Part shown: positions 48,561-60,021 of the stretch, piece after piece
How the letters are laid out: every line of letters begins with the position of its first letter
Position numbering within the stretch: position 1 is the stretch's first letter
NCBI GenBank assembly: GCA_015680685.1
Contig: MNCI01035354.1
Location: forward strand, 197,921 to 261,920
Source: Gnetum montanum
Lineage: Eukaryota; Streptophyta; Gnetopsida; Gnetales; Gnetaceae
DNA length: 64,000 bases
Direction: 5' to 3'
Made by a program: the position numbers and the translations under genes
Notes under the pieces: model-generated
The model's database searches: none
Told to the model about the DNA's origin: nothing
What the model saw: the letters and a program-made list of their open reading frames with translations, nothing else

Positions 48561-49148
48561 AGAACTTTTCAAGGGTTGCAAAACCATTGGTTAAATTAAC
48601 AAAAAAGGACATCCCTTTTGAATGTACCAAAGAATGTGAGTTAGCTTTTTAAACTTTAAAACAAAATCTTGTAGAAACACCTATTCTACAAGCTCTTGAC
48701 TGGTCCAGACAATTCCACATCATGACTGACGCATCCAACTATGCTTTAGGAGTTGTACTTACATAGTTAGATGACCAAAAATATCCTTATTACATTCATT
48801 GTGCAAGTAGGAGTATTACTGGTGCACAACACAACTACACCACAATTAATGGTTGTGGTGTTTGCACTAGATAAGTTTAGGCATTATGTATTGGGCTATA
48901 AGGTATTTGTACACACAGACCATAGTGAAATTTGGTTCTTACTGAATAAACCAATGGTGAGCCCTCGCATGATACGATGGCTTGTAATCTTACAAGAGTT
49001 AGATCTTATGATGATAGATCAAAAAGGCACCAAGAACATTGTTGCTGATCATTTATCTCAGTTAAGATGGGACAATAAAGAGGATGAATATTTTCTTTCT
49101 GATCGCTTTCCTAATGAATACCTCTTTGTAGGTGTAGTAAATAATTAA
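48561..49148 (+). pseudogene. P RNase H
   Basis: The region is anchored by FHIMTDASNYALGVVL (about 48,715), YYIHCASRSI, then HTDHSEIWFLLNK and KGTKNIVADHLSQL. A frameshift lies between the front part and the open frame at 48,771-49,148. In-frame stops include TAG at about 48,765. Confidence 0.8.
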
Positions 49149-49299
49149 TTAACCATGGGAACAAATTGGTATAGTAGCATTTTTACTTATCTCCTTACAC
49201 AATAACCACTACAAGAGTTAGATGCTAAAAAGAAATAGTAGTTTCTTCATCTTGGCAAATATTTCATGGAAATCAATGGACACCTTTATAAGGTATGTC

Positions 49300-50410
49300 C
49301 TAATGGCTTGGTCCGATGGTGTGTTCCTGATGTAGATCAATTACGAGTTCTCCAAGATGCTCATGAGGGCCCTTGTGGAGGTCATTATGCTAGGAGATGA
49401 ACAACAATTAAAATCTTGATTACAGGATATTATTGGCCTACATTGTTTCAGGACACTCATCATTTCATCCAATCTCGTGAGCGTTGCCAACATGATGTGA
49501 GAATGACTACTAGGATGGAGGGTCCACAATAATGGATTCAACCTTTGGAACCCTTTGACATATGGGAAATTGATTTTATGGGGCCTATTACACCAATGTC
49601 CAATGGAAAAGCCTACATTGTTATTGGCATTAACTATTTCACAAAATGGGCAGAAGAAGCTACTGTTATGGATTGTACATCATCTATTGCTGCATGATTT
49701 GTTCAACAACAAATCGTTAATAGGTTTGGCATGCCTCGTGCACTTATTTCTGACAATGGAACACATTTTATAGGTGCAAATTTTCAAAAGTTGATGCAAC
49801 GCTTAGGAGTTGAACACAAACTAAATACACCATACCACCCTCAAGTGAATGGTCAAGCCAAAGTAACCAATAGGAAGATTACAAAAATATTGACAAGAAC
49901 CATTAGCAAATATAGGTGAGACTGGAGCACCAAATTGAACAATGCTCTTTAGGCATACCGCTCCATATGGAAACTCCCTATAGGCTACTCTCCCTACGAG
50001 TTAGTGTATGAAAAACTCCCAATGCTTCCTATTCAAGAAAATCTCCGTACACTATCTACGATGTGTGATCTCAACCTTGACCTTAATCTAACATAAAAAG
50101 AACGGTTAATGAACCTTAACTTGCTAGATGAGAACTGATTAGTTGGCCTATCATTTAATGAATTGCACAAGGTTGTTAATAAATGATGTCATGACCTGAA
50201 AATTAGAAAAGTTAAGTACCAACCAAGAGATAAGGTTCTTTATTGGAACCCCACACACATGCCACAATGCACTAAATTTCAAATGCTGTGGGAAGGACCT
50301 TATATTATTCATGCAACTTTTGCTTTAGAAGCCATGATGATTTACAAACCTAAGAGCCTGAATAAGAAATTGTTGGTTAATATCAAACAAAACAAACCTT
50401 TCCATGAGCC
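49300..50410 (+). pseudogene. P integrase
   Basis: The zinc-binding part (49,370-49,500: GGHYARR, FIQSRERCQHD) and the core (WEIDFMGP; ISDNGTHF) are clear. In the DD35E triad the third residue is Lys, codon AAA at 49,860-49,862 (NGQAKVTN), where relatives have Glu. A C-terminal segment (KYQPRDKVLYWNP; FQMLWEGPYII) follows to 50,400. No chromodomain, as expected for the Athila/Tat group. Several TGA, TAG and TAA stops. Confidence 0.88.
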
Positions 50411-52403
50411 TAGAACAACTAGTATCCATGCTACCTCTGTTTGTGGACAACCTTGCTCGCTATTTTGGATATCCTCCTTCCAACACAGTCGTGGGGGAGA
50501 TGGCCACTAATGCTAACCATTCTAAGCTCATAGCTCTTTTTGTATTTTTGTTTTACACATTTTTGTTTTACACATCTTTTCAATTTTACTTATTTTTGTT
50601 TTATACCATCGTTCACATTCTTACTATTTCTTTCTTTGATTTACTTTCATTCGTCATATAATAAGTGCTCATGATGATGGGTTGGACTATAATAATGTTG
50701 ATTGCTAATTTTTGGTTTTTACCTTTGATTTTCAATGTTGATACTAAGATATGGTTCTTTTGATAAAATAGGCAATGAGTCCATGTTGTCCATTCATCCA
50801 TTCAACGCTGTGGTTTCCTTTGGCTTTGGAACTATATTGTCCCTTTTTCTAAATAAACTTATTAATGAATTGGTGACTTGGTATTCTTCAAACCAAGGAA
50901 GGATTCAATGGTTGAAAAGGATGTGACCTCAAGGTGATTCAATGCATTTGTGCTGGCTATTCTCTTGGGTACTTGGATGCTTTTCACGGGTTTTCTACCA
51001 TTCCACTATTGACCAAATATCATGAAGTTGAATGAATCTAAATAAGTCTTGGCATGGTGTGGTTCTCATGCAAAAAAGAAAAGTAGTGGAAATTCAAAAC
51101 ACACCCATTAGACATAATAAAGAAACATGGGCTACAAACACTGGTTATGGCACTAGAAAGACATGTTACCCATGCCTGAAGGTTCCCTCTAACTAAGGCC
51201 CTTTCTCGCTTCCTACTTCCCTATCTTTCTCTCTTTGGAATGGTGGTAACTTGATGAATGCATTCTTGTGGCTTCATGAGGATGGGTTGGTTAAATGTAT
51301 TGATGCAAGGTCATTGGATGTGGTTGGTGAGTCTAGACTTGGGATGAATTTTATTCAGTCACCTTAACCACATAATACATAAGGGACTTTCCACAACCTT
51401 GCTCTTGGGATTTCATTCCATTTCCTACTCCCCTTCCATATTTCTTCCATATTCCACCTCATTGCTGATTTTATGAATAGTCTACATCTTGGTTGATACA
51501 TTGTTAGCCTTTGATAAACTCTTGTGGGTAAGTTCTTAATCTTTGTTTCTAGATGTCATTTCAAGAGCCTACGGACTCTTTGGTTTGTGGGTCTATTAGG
51601 GCATAAAAGGCATGAGCTTACTTTGGGGAGGATCCACTAGCATTCCTTTTTGGTGAAATTATTAAGTTCTTTCCCTTAAACATTCTTTACAATCAACCAT
51701 TTCTTATTTCATCCCCATCCATGATATCCATCTTATTGGCTTCACTATTGTTATTTCCCTCATCTTCATTGTTCCTTCAGTTTTTCCACCCTATCACTAT
51801 CAGATGTTTGCTCTTAGTCATGGGGGCTTGTCATAAATTTTTCCATTCGATCACCTATCTCAGCCATACACCTTGGGTAGTTATCAATTAAAAACCTCTA
51901 ACCCAGTATCTACCATACCCACAACCTAGCCAATGCACGTATATCGAGGTAAGGTATCAACTGCATTGTGGGTTATCTATCCTTGCTAATTCATGACTAT
52001 GTTGTGTGTGCAGATGATGATTACATGAACAATGGACTGGGATAGGAGGAAGCACTCAAGATGGACTAGAGTTGGAGCATTTACACAAGCAACAAGTTTG
52101 GTCATGTGGCTAAGGATGAACAATGAAGTACACATTTTTGGCATTGACAACAATGCACCTCATTTTATTTTTTCTCTCTCTTCCTCTTCAAGTTGTCGGA
52201 TGAGGGTATAGATGTCATCTATGTACAGTGTTCATGACAATGGGCATGAACACCAATGTTATAATATGTTTGTGATCCGTTCACTAGGCACTTTCAGTCT
52301 ATTATTCCTTGTTGCTGTCAATTCTCATTCAATTAATCATCCCATACCTTCCCAATATTTTGTAAGGAACTCAAGGACGAGTTTTCATTCAGTCATGGGG
52401 GTA
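50411..52403 (+). other. P post-integrase region, no gene seen
   Basis: Conserved with E1 (1-1,760) and, inverted, with E4 and M. Open frames are short and not shared between copies. The extra ORF present in E1 is missing between about 51,840 and 52,200. The motif 'tcattcagtcatgggggta' (about 52,386-52,403) ends the region, in the place of the polypurine tract. Confidence 0.6.
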
Positions 52404-53188
52404 TGATAACCTGTGATATCGGGTACGCGATATCAGAGCATTCCAAGCGATATTGAACATCCAATATTAGGGCCTATCTTGTTACCTATAAATAAAAGGT
52501 GAGCACACTTGGTTTGGAAATAGTTAGTTTATTAGTCTTAGTCCCTTACTTGAACTCTTGCCTTTTTCCCTTCTTAGAGTTAGAATTATTTCTAAGTGCC
52601 TGCACTAGGAGTCATAAAGCAAATAGATATTTATTCAAGCATTGTGTTCCTGAGCACACCTTGTGGTCAGAAATAAAGATGAACTTTGTGATAAATCTTG
52701 TAGTATTCAGAATTTCTTATTTAATGTTATTTATAGTTATTTAATGCTTTCCTTAGTTAATTAATGTTCTCTCTCTTATCTTGTTAACTCTCCTAAGTAA
52801 GCACACTCGGTATGACCACTTCGAGCATGTGTGGAACACTTGGTAACCCAATAATGATTAGCATTTGGTAATCCTAGTAGTGTTGCACTGGTTCAGGATG
52901 TGGATGACAAGTGAGAATGGATGCTGGTGTTAGGACTAGTTAGAGCATATTTGATTAGTTAAATTAAATTGGTTACTTAATTAGTTCACTTATCCCTTTG
53001 TAGCACCAAGATATAAAACATAAAAATATATAAAAATCATATACCTCAAGTTTACTTAATCATACAATTGACTAACCTATCCGGGTTTTGTAAAGGCGCA
53101 TAAGCACTTAGTCCTTGGAATTCAATCGGATCGTGTGTGTATGGTTTTATTCATATGGTTGAGCATAGGGATACCTCACTACTCATCA
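52404..53188 (+). repeat. P 3' LTR
   Basis: Begins TGATAACC, ends CTCATCA, with TATAAATA at 52,497-52,504. The U3 starts with 'gtgatatcgggtacgcgatatcagagc', two GATATC sites. Confidence 0.95.
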
Positions 53189-53193
53189 GCATG

Positions 53194-53567
53194 CATGTAT
53201 TTGGTTATAGTAAAAGGTCTATCAATCAAAACTATAAATGTGAAAGTTTTTTAATAAGACCTAAGTGTGCAAACTTCTATGTTGCATATGAGTTTCATTC
53301 ATTTTGGTTGGTTTGAATTTTGTGAGTTTTTTATTTAAATGGTATGAAATGGTTATTGGGTTATATTTGGATGAAGTAAAATATTGGATATACATCTTAG
53401 GGTGTACTTGTAGTCAAAAATATTTTAGGTTCTAACAACTCCTTCATTGCCCTCCCCTTCCAACACTAAAAGAAATAACAACCAAAAGTTTATATAGATC
53501 TAAAATGATGTCTTACCCCAAAAATAATATTAATAAGAAGTAAAAAATTTTAAAGGACATCACATGC
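53194..53567. other. AT-rich spacer, no gene
   Basis: Flank of P. A phrase near 53,392-53,420 ('ggatatacatcttagggtgtacttgtagtc') resembles 23,174-23,210, so it may be old LTR sequence. Confidence 0.4.
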
Positions 53568-54364
53568 TGATGAGTGGTGAGGTACCCCTACACTCAACCA
53601 TACGAATACGAGCTTCTCACGCATGATCTGGTTGAACTCCAAGGACTAAGTGCTTACGCGCCCTAATGGAACACTTAAGGTTAACCAATCATTGTGCTTT
53701 CAAATGTACTTGTATTGTCATAGTTGTATGGTTAAGTAAGTTTGAGGCATGTGATTTTTATAACTTTTATCTTTTTAACGCCTATGCTAGTAGGGAAAGG
53801 TGAAGAGAACTAAATAACTAATTTCCATTAACTATTCGCTAACTAAGTTCTAAGTATCCTAGCATCAGTATCCGTTCCCACTTACTGTACACACCCTGAA
53901 GCAATGCAACGCTACTGGGATTACTAAACGCTACTCCTTACTAGGTTACCAAGTGTTACACACGTGCTCGAAGTGGTTGTACTGAATGCACTTAACTAGG
54001 AAAGTCAAGGGTTGAGAGAGATTAATTATCTAGGAAAGCAATTAAAAATTTAACAATAATTAAATCCTATTTAGCTTAGTCCACATGTTGCAAGGTTTAT
54101 TAGAAATTTCATCTTTATTGCCGTACACAAATGTGTGCTTAGGTACAATTTTCTTGAATAAAGATCCGTTCACTTTAAGACTCTTACTGCGAGCACATGG
54201 AAATTATTCTAACTTTGGAATGGTAAAAATTATATAGTTTGGCTAAGGGTCTAGATCTAGATGATCTTACAAGGGAAAGCCACCTATTATTTATAGACAT
54301 GACGACGAGCTACAATATTACATACGTGATATTGCAGGGGTTGACCCGATATCATGGCTCATCA
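53568..54364 (-). repeat. E4 3' LTR
   Basis: Edges TGATGAG and CTCATCA on the + strand. The adjoining 'tacccccatgactgaatgaaaactcgtcctcgag' is the inverted pre-LTR motif seen before the P and E1 LTRs. Confidence 0.9.
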
Positions 54365-54566
54365 TACCCCCATGACTGAATGAAAACTCGTCCTCGAGTT
54401 CCTTACAAAATATTGAGCAGGTATGAGATTATTAACTTGAATGATATTAATGGTGAATGGGGTGACATGTGAATGGATCATCATTACAATACATGGAAAA
54501 ATTAGTGTTCATGACAACAGAGTGAACACTATACATATTTGACATCTAGCCTTATTTGGTAGCTGG

Positions 54567-54568
<2 letters not shown>

Positions 54569-54607
<39 letters not shown>
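54569..54607. repeat. (GA)n microsatellite
   Basis: A nearly perfect GA run of about 18 units inside E4. Confidence 0.95.
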
Positions 54608-54610
<3 letters not shown>

Positions 54611-55423
54611 AAGAAGAAGTATGTTACTACTGATGCAAAGATTACGCTTTTCATCATCTATCCATAAGTGTGCCATCAATTTCATTCTTTGCATAACTGC
54701 TCCAGCACCAGTCCATTCCAAGTGTTCCCTCCAAATCCAATCCATTGTTGTATGATTGCCATCTGCACACACAACATAATCTTAAATTAGCAAGGGTAAA
54801 TGAATCATAATGCAGTTGATACCTTGCCTCGGTATAAGGTCCATTGTTGTGATATGGCTAAAGCAGATCTGGAGATATAACACTGGTGACTACTTGAGGT
54901 GTAGGGGTTAAAAATATCAAAAAAATTGGACTAGGACCCCCATGACTGAGAGTGAACCTATGGTAGTGAGAGAATGGGAAAAGATAAGGAATAAGAAAGA
55001 TGGAGAAAAAGAAACAAAGGAAACACCGATAAGATGGATGTAAAAGATGGAGATGAACAAAATAAATGGTGATGGCTAAAATATTTAAGGGAAAGAAATT
55101 AATGGATGCACCAAATAGGAATGCCAATGGGTCCTCCCCAAAGTAGGGTCATGCTCTTAATGCCCTGACAATCCCACATTCAAAGAGTCCGTAGGCTCTG
55201 GGAATGTCATTTGGAAGCAAGAGTTAAAGTCTTAACCACAAGAACTTACCAAAAAGAAAACAATGCATTAACCAAGATATGGACTACTAATACAACCGGC
55301 AATGAGGTGAAAGATGGAGAAAGAATGATGGAAAGAAGAGAATGGAATGGATGTACTAACCTAAATCGTTGGTGTAAGGCTAGAAGGGAAATAGACACCG
55401 AGAGATCGTTGGGCAACCACAGC

Positions 55424-56841
55424 TGACCCTGCCTTCGCTTGAGGGCAAGCTAGAAAATGGAACGAAGGCAGAGTGCCTTGGATGATCTGCATGCAAATCA
55501 ACCAAGGACTTCCTCGAGCGTAAGCTACGGCTAGCGCTGGGGTTATCGTAAACGGTGTAAACGGGATGTAAACGGAATGCAAACAACGACACAAAATTTA
55601 AATAGATCATACTGAATTATAAAGAAAGCGTAAACAAAGATATATTGTAAACAAAGCATAAACCAAAGTAAATAATGTAAATGGAAGGAAATAATGAAAT
55701 TGTATTGTATTGTTCAAACAGGAATCTGCACCGGTCAAAGCGTAGTTGCACACGTGTGGATGGCAAGTCAAATGCCTAGCTCCGGAATGATATGACACGA
55801 TGATGTGATGACGAAATGGGATGAACGTGAGAAATACTTGGAAGCCAAAAATTAGGTTTGCCGAGTGCCCAAGGATTGCAAATTCTGTCCTTCTTCAGAG
55901 TTGCCAATCTCTCCAATTTTTGCCTCTTAATTTTTTGCCTCTCTGGTTTATGTGAATTGGCAGGGTATTTATAGGGTTGGGCTAGGTGCTGGATAGTTGC
56001 ATTCTTTGACTAGGTTCAATGTATCTGTGTTGGATAATTGTGCACGAGTTGGATGTGTGTTGGCAAGCTACATTCTTGACCAGGTTCAATGTATCTTATA
56101 ATTCATGGGTTATTCAAGCCCATGAAAGTGCATTTAATTTAGATTGTGGGGGCTTGACATGCCCACAAATGGGATTTACAATGAAATGTACACCAAGAGA
56201 AATTTAATTGCCCAGCGTGACTTGCAGTGTGACCTCCAAAACTTGCAATTTTGAACTGAAATATGGAATTTCTGAAGGCTGGGACACATAGTTATCAATA
56301 GTGGACCCTAAGGATGACTTACACCCTTGAAATCAAGTCATTTTGGCTTAGTTTTAGGGCTCTAAAAATTGGTGACGCTGATCCTTACGCTGTGTAGCAT
56401 CTGAAAAAGTAACCCCAGCGTCACCAAGTCAAAATGGCACATTTGAGGCCCAAATCTTGATTTTTTGGAGGCTGGGAGTTGCTCGGGACCTTGGTGAAGG
56501 TCATGGAGGGGTCCTTATGCTCGATTTCGGCCTATTTTGACTCAATTTTGGGGCTCGAAAAGTTGTTGACGCTGATCCTTACGCTGTGCAGCATCTAGAA
56601 AAGTAACCAAAGTGTACTTAGCCAAAACCAAACATTTTGAACCCAAAAATTTTGATTCTAGATGTTGGAAGTTGGTGCAGTTGCCTATGGGCCCCAGAGG
56701 GACCTTTCCTATTGAAGCATGGGCCATCGAGGGCTATTTCGGAGGTGTCCAAGTTTGGTCACACTGTACTCATGTTGGGCAGCAGCATGACTTAGCTTGA
56801 TTCTTGTCTAAAAGTGCTAGGCCAAAATTAGTGGTGTTTCA
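55424..56841 (-). repeat. LTR1, 3' LTR of Ogre/Tat-like element O1
   Basis: The right edge 'gtggtgtttca' at 56,841 is followed by 'ttggcccctctttg', a polypurine tract on the minus strand. The same junction occurs at 62,536. The minus-strand TATA (CTATAAATAC) is at 55,975-55,984. The left edge is approximate (TG at 55,424). It contains a 191-bp duplication (56,340 and 56,531 starts) and GTAAAC-rich repeats (55,546-55,680). Confidence 0.65.
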
Positions 56842-59574
56842 TTGGCCCCTCTTTGTTGATGTCTGGAGGAATTCACCCGAGAGGCATTGACAAAGAAGTA
56901 CAAAACACCATGAGCAACAAAGTATCAAACATTAACCATCGACCCTTGGTTGGATATTATCGCACCATTTTAAAAGTACATGGGATTGAGGGGATGTGGT
57001 TCAAGATGCAAGGGAATTGGTTGTAACCAGGGAAGCTAGGAGGTTAAGGGCTATGATTGCTGCTGGGATTTGTGGGAGAGGAATGCTCTCTTGTGAACAA
57101 GTCATGTCATTGGTCCTTGTCAACATCCGGGTTTTCAGTAGACTCGGAACCAAGACATAGAAGGTGCATTCTTTGGAGAAACGGGACTCTTATAGAGTAT
57201 TTGTGGGGCCTATTGTAAATAGCCAAAGCCATGCGATGATGTTCAACATGGTCTCTTTGAGACATAAGTGTAACTATTTTTTTCAAGACAATTGCCTTCT
57301 CGCCTGGGGCTTGTATGAGAATGGCCAATAGTCTTTTGCTTATGATGTCAATGGGGTCATGAAGACCTTTTTTGTGCATTCTGCTCTTTGAACTTTTTGT
57401 GCTTTTTTTGGTCTTTTCTTGGTCTTTTTGAAAGAGCTTGCTTTTTATGCCATGCTCGTGTTTGAGCACTTGCATTTTGCATCATGTACTATGTATCATG
57501 TTTTGTGTCGCAACTGCTTAGAGAGTTATAGTGTGCAATAGTGTATCAAGAGTTTTGAGGTGAGCAGAATGTATCAGGGGGGTGTAATTGAATAGGCTAA
57601 GGGGAGCATGATGGGGAAATAGGGGATGCATCGGGAGTCGGGAATGTACTTATGAACGGATTGATTAACGCAGTCGCGTGCATCAGGAAAAATGTGATAC
57701 CTTGTCGTCATGATGAAGTGCATCTATGCACGAATGCCTTAGAAGTGTCATCCTGCAAACACAACTCCAAGAAGACAAGAAAACCACAAATGAAATAGTC
57801 AGCTAAACACTTTAAAAAAGGAGATGGAGTCACCATGTGCAATTTTCAAGGCAAATAGAATCATGAGCAGCATCAGTTTCATTAGGGCCCATGAGATGAA
57901 TCATGCAATAAGTCTCTGTGGAACATGAACAGCTGATTGCAGTGACACATCTTTTCAAGTTTTGCCTGGTCATCAATGATGTCACCAATTTATAGTCTTA
58001 GTGGACTGTTGTGGGTTAGTTTCGTGTCATAACCCCTTGGACGACGCCAGTTTAGTGTCATGGCGAACGGTGCATTGCTAGTTTATAGTCATAGTAGATT
58101 GTGAAGAGGTAAACTAGTTTATAGTCTTAGTGGACTCTGGATGCTAGTTTCATGTCATGGCAGATGAATGTAGCAGTTTAGTGTCATACTGAACAGAATT
58201 CTATGGTATCAGTTTTAAGTCATGATGCCAGGACTACTTTGTGGTATCATTTTAAAGTCATGATGCCAGGACTACTCTGTGGTATCAATTTTAAGTCATG
58301 ATGCCAGGACTGTTCTGTGCTAGTTTGTAGTCATAGTGGACTGATGCTTACCTTGCTTGTGTAAAGTGTGATGCTATATGCATGGTCATGCTGTGTATCT
58401 GCAAGATCCTATAAAAAATCAACTAAAAAGAAAACAACATCAAGAGACACCTGTTGTACATAGTTTTGGAATATATGAATGAAAGAAAAGCAATGCAAAA
58501 AAAAAAATGATAGTTTTAGGCCGTTCCAGGCCAGATGTTGACTTCCCATTTGCACTATTTTTAAATTTTAAAATTATTACACTTAAATTTTCAAGTGGAC
58601 AATAAGGTTATGGAGATTTTAAAATTTTATGAAATTTTCAAGTGTTTGTTGCCCTTAATTGTTTTGTTCTATTTTCTGTTTTCTGTTTATAAGGACATGT
58701 TAATGATGGAGCTGGCCCCAGTGGAGCAGGGGTTGATGATGAAGAGGATCTTGGAGATCAACCCCATCCATGAGCTTTTAATTCGTTAAGTGTTTTTGGT
58801 TTTTTTGGATGTTTGATGGAATGTATAAAGACTGATGCAATGGCCTAAATTCAATTATGGTATAAAATGGTTGCATTCCTTCGTTACCTTGATGTGCTAT
58901 GTAAATATTTTTGTTGTTTTTCATTTTTTATTTTTTTTCTTTATTTTCTAGAGTATATGTATGCAACTAAATGTAACATAAATTTCTAAAGTGTAAAGCA
59001 AGATGTAAGGTAAATACTTGGAAAAGAAAGCAATGACCCTGCAAGAATCGTAACTTGTAACCTCTAAGTGAAAATTCAATGTAAGATGACGAGAGTTTGT
59101 AAATATGTAATTTGTTGGCTCTAGTTTAAAGCTGTTTCAGGCTTGGTACATCAGTTTAGAGTCTTGATGGACTGTTGCATCTATTGTTAAAGAAAGGATT
59201 ACCAGTTTTATGCCATAGTGGGCCAAAGGTAGTAACACTTTCAAGAAGTTTTTAATGGAACTAGCCATTTCTGACTGTGGCTAGTTTAATGTCATTGCGG
59301 ACATGTTGTAGTTTAACATCATTTCGAACAGTTCGTCTCATTTATTCTAGTTGTTGAGTTGCCTCTTGATCTTTTGTAACTTAATGTGTGGGGTTGGGTG
59401 TATGGGTATGATTTTATATTCACCTTCCCCTTCATCGATGATATTAAAGGGTAGTTTTCACCAAGAAACATCAGCAGGAATGGATCCTATGTCTGTGTCT
59501 TCTTGTGTTTCTTCAGTGCTAGTCGGATTGTGAGTCAACGTTGGGTTCACGTTCTGATGTATGTTCATGGTTTC
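56842..59574 (-). other. O1 3' region with degenerate short repeats
   Basis: Many copies of a 'cTAGTTTatAGTCxTAGTGGAC'-like phrase occur at 57,983-58,340 and 59,145-59,340, decayed versions of the O2 repeat at 63,340. A minus-strand open frame of 122 codons (57,107-57,475) is Lys-rich at its start and unrecognised. RT, RNase H and integrase of O1 are absent: protease is followed directly by this 3' region. Confidence 0.5.
57107..57475 (-). CDS. Unrecognised 122-codon ORF in the O1 3' region
   Basis: Open on the minus strand. Residues about 17-36 are Lys/Ser-rich, followed by a helical-looking stretch (DIISKRLLAILIQAPG, then IVLKKIVTLMSQRD). No family was recognised. It may be a remnant of a coding segment or chance; no matching frame was seen in O2. 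Confidence 0.2.
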   Translation of the reverse strand: MQVLKHEHGIKSKLFQKDQEKTKKSTKSSKSRMHKKGLHDPIDIISKRLLAILIQAPGEKAIVLKKIVTLMSQRDHVEHHRMALAIYNRPHKYSIRVPFLQRMHLLCLGSESTENPDVDKDQ

Positions 59575-60021
59575 TTATTTAGGCTTAACGAACTCAATTT
59601 TCGACCCTTGACCTACCTCAAGGTATGAAGAAGTGATCGATGCTGTTGTATCCCCATGTATGATGATCTCACCTCCCTTGTAAGGTAGGTGGATCTCCTG
59701 ATGGATTGGTGAAGATACAGCTTTAAGTTGAGCTAGCCAAGGACGTCCTAGGATCAAATTAAACCCTGGCATTTCATCAACCACTATGAATTTAGCCAAT
59801 GTAGGGAATTGGTCACCTGCTATGAAATCTAAGGTAACCATGCCTTTCACTCCTACACAGGAACCACTGAAAGATCTCAAGAAAGAAGTTGTTGTGGGTT
59901 GTACTTTTTTAGTGAGTCCTAATTTTTTGATGATAGAAAAAGGTATTACATTTGTTGTCGCACCATCGTCGACATGCATCCTACATATTTTGAAATGATC
60001 AACATGTATTGTTATGAACAT
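59575..60021 (-). pseudogene. O1 aspartic protease (Ogre/Tat type)
   Basis: A 148-codon open minus-strand piece contains VDDGATTNVIP at the active site (DDGA where D-G/S-G-A is expected), FIVVDEMPGFNLILGRPWLAQL and an AVSSPIHQ-type segment. The LGRPWL block with the following HQ is typical of Tat/Ogre proteases. It would process the gag-pol polyprotein. This piece is open, but the element lacks pol downstream. Confidence 0.8.

Larger units (their letters stand above)
44135..53193 (+). mobile_element. P: near-complete Athila-like Ty3/Gypsy element
   Basis: LTRs at 44,140-44,972 and 52,404-53,188 are flanked by exact GCATG duplications (44,135-44,139; 53,189-53,193). The order is LTR, primer site, gag, protease, RT, RNase H, integrase, long post-integrase region, LTR, with 9,049 bp between the duplications. 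It lacks the extra ORF and coiled coil present in E1 and M. Stops and frameshifts make it inactive. The RT phrases (KDHFPLPF, YSGYNQIQIAPEDQ, FGLCNAPATFQ) are characteristic of the Athila lineage. Confidence 0.95.
53568..55352 (-). mobile_element. E4: 3' end of an Athila-like element
   Basis: The 3' LTR (53,568-54,364) and about 1 kb of post-integrase region are present on the minus strand. The latter matches P: the reverse complement of 55,130-55,340 parallels 51,440-51,660. Homology ends near 55,352, shortly before the Ogre-like LTR. No 5' half is seen, and the window right of here is other elements. Confidence 0.75.

Noticed and set aside
54858-55127. 89-aa minus-strand frame rich in Phe, Leu and Pro
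   Set aside because: It lies in the non-coding post-integrase region shared with P, where the frame is not conserved.
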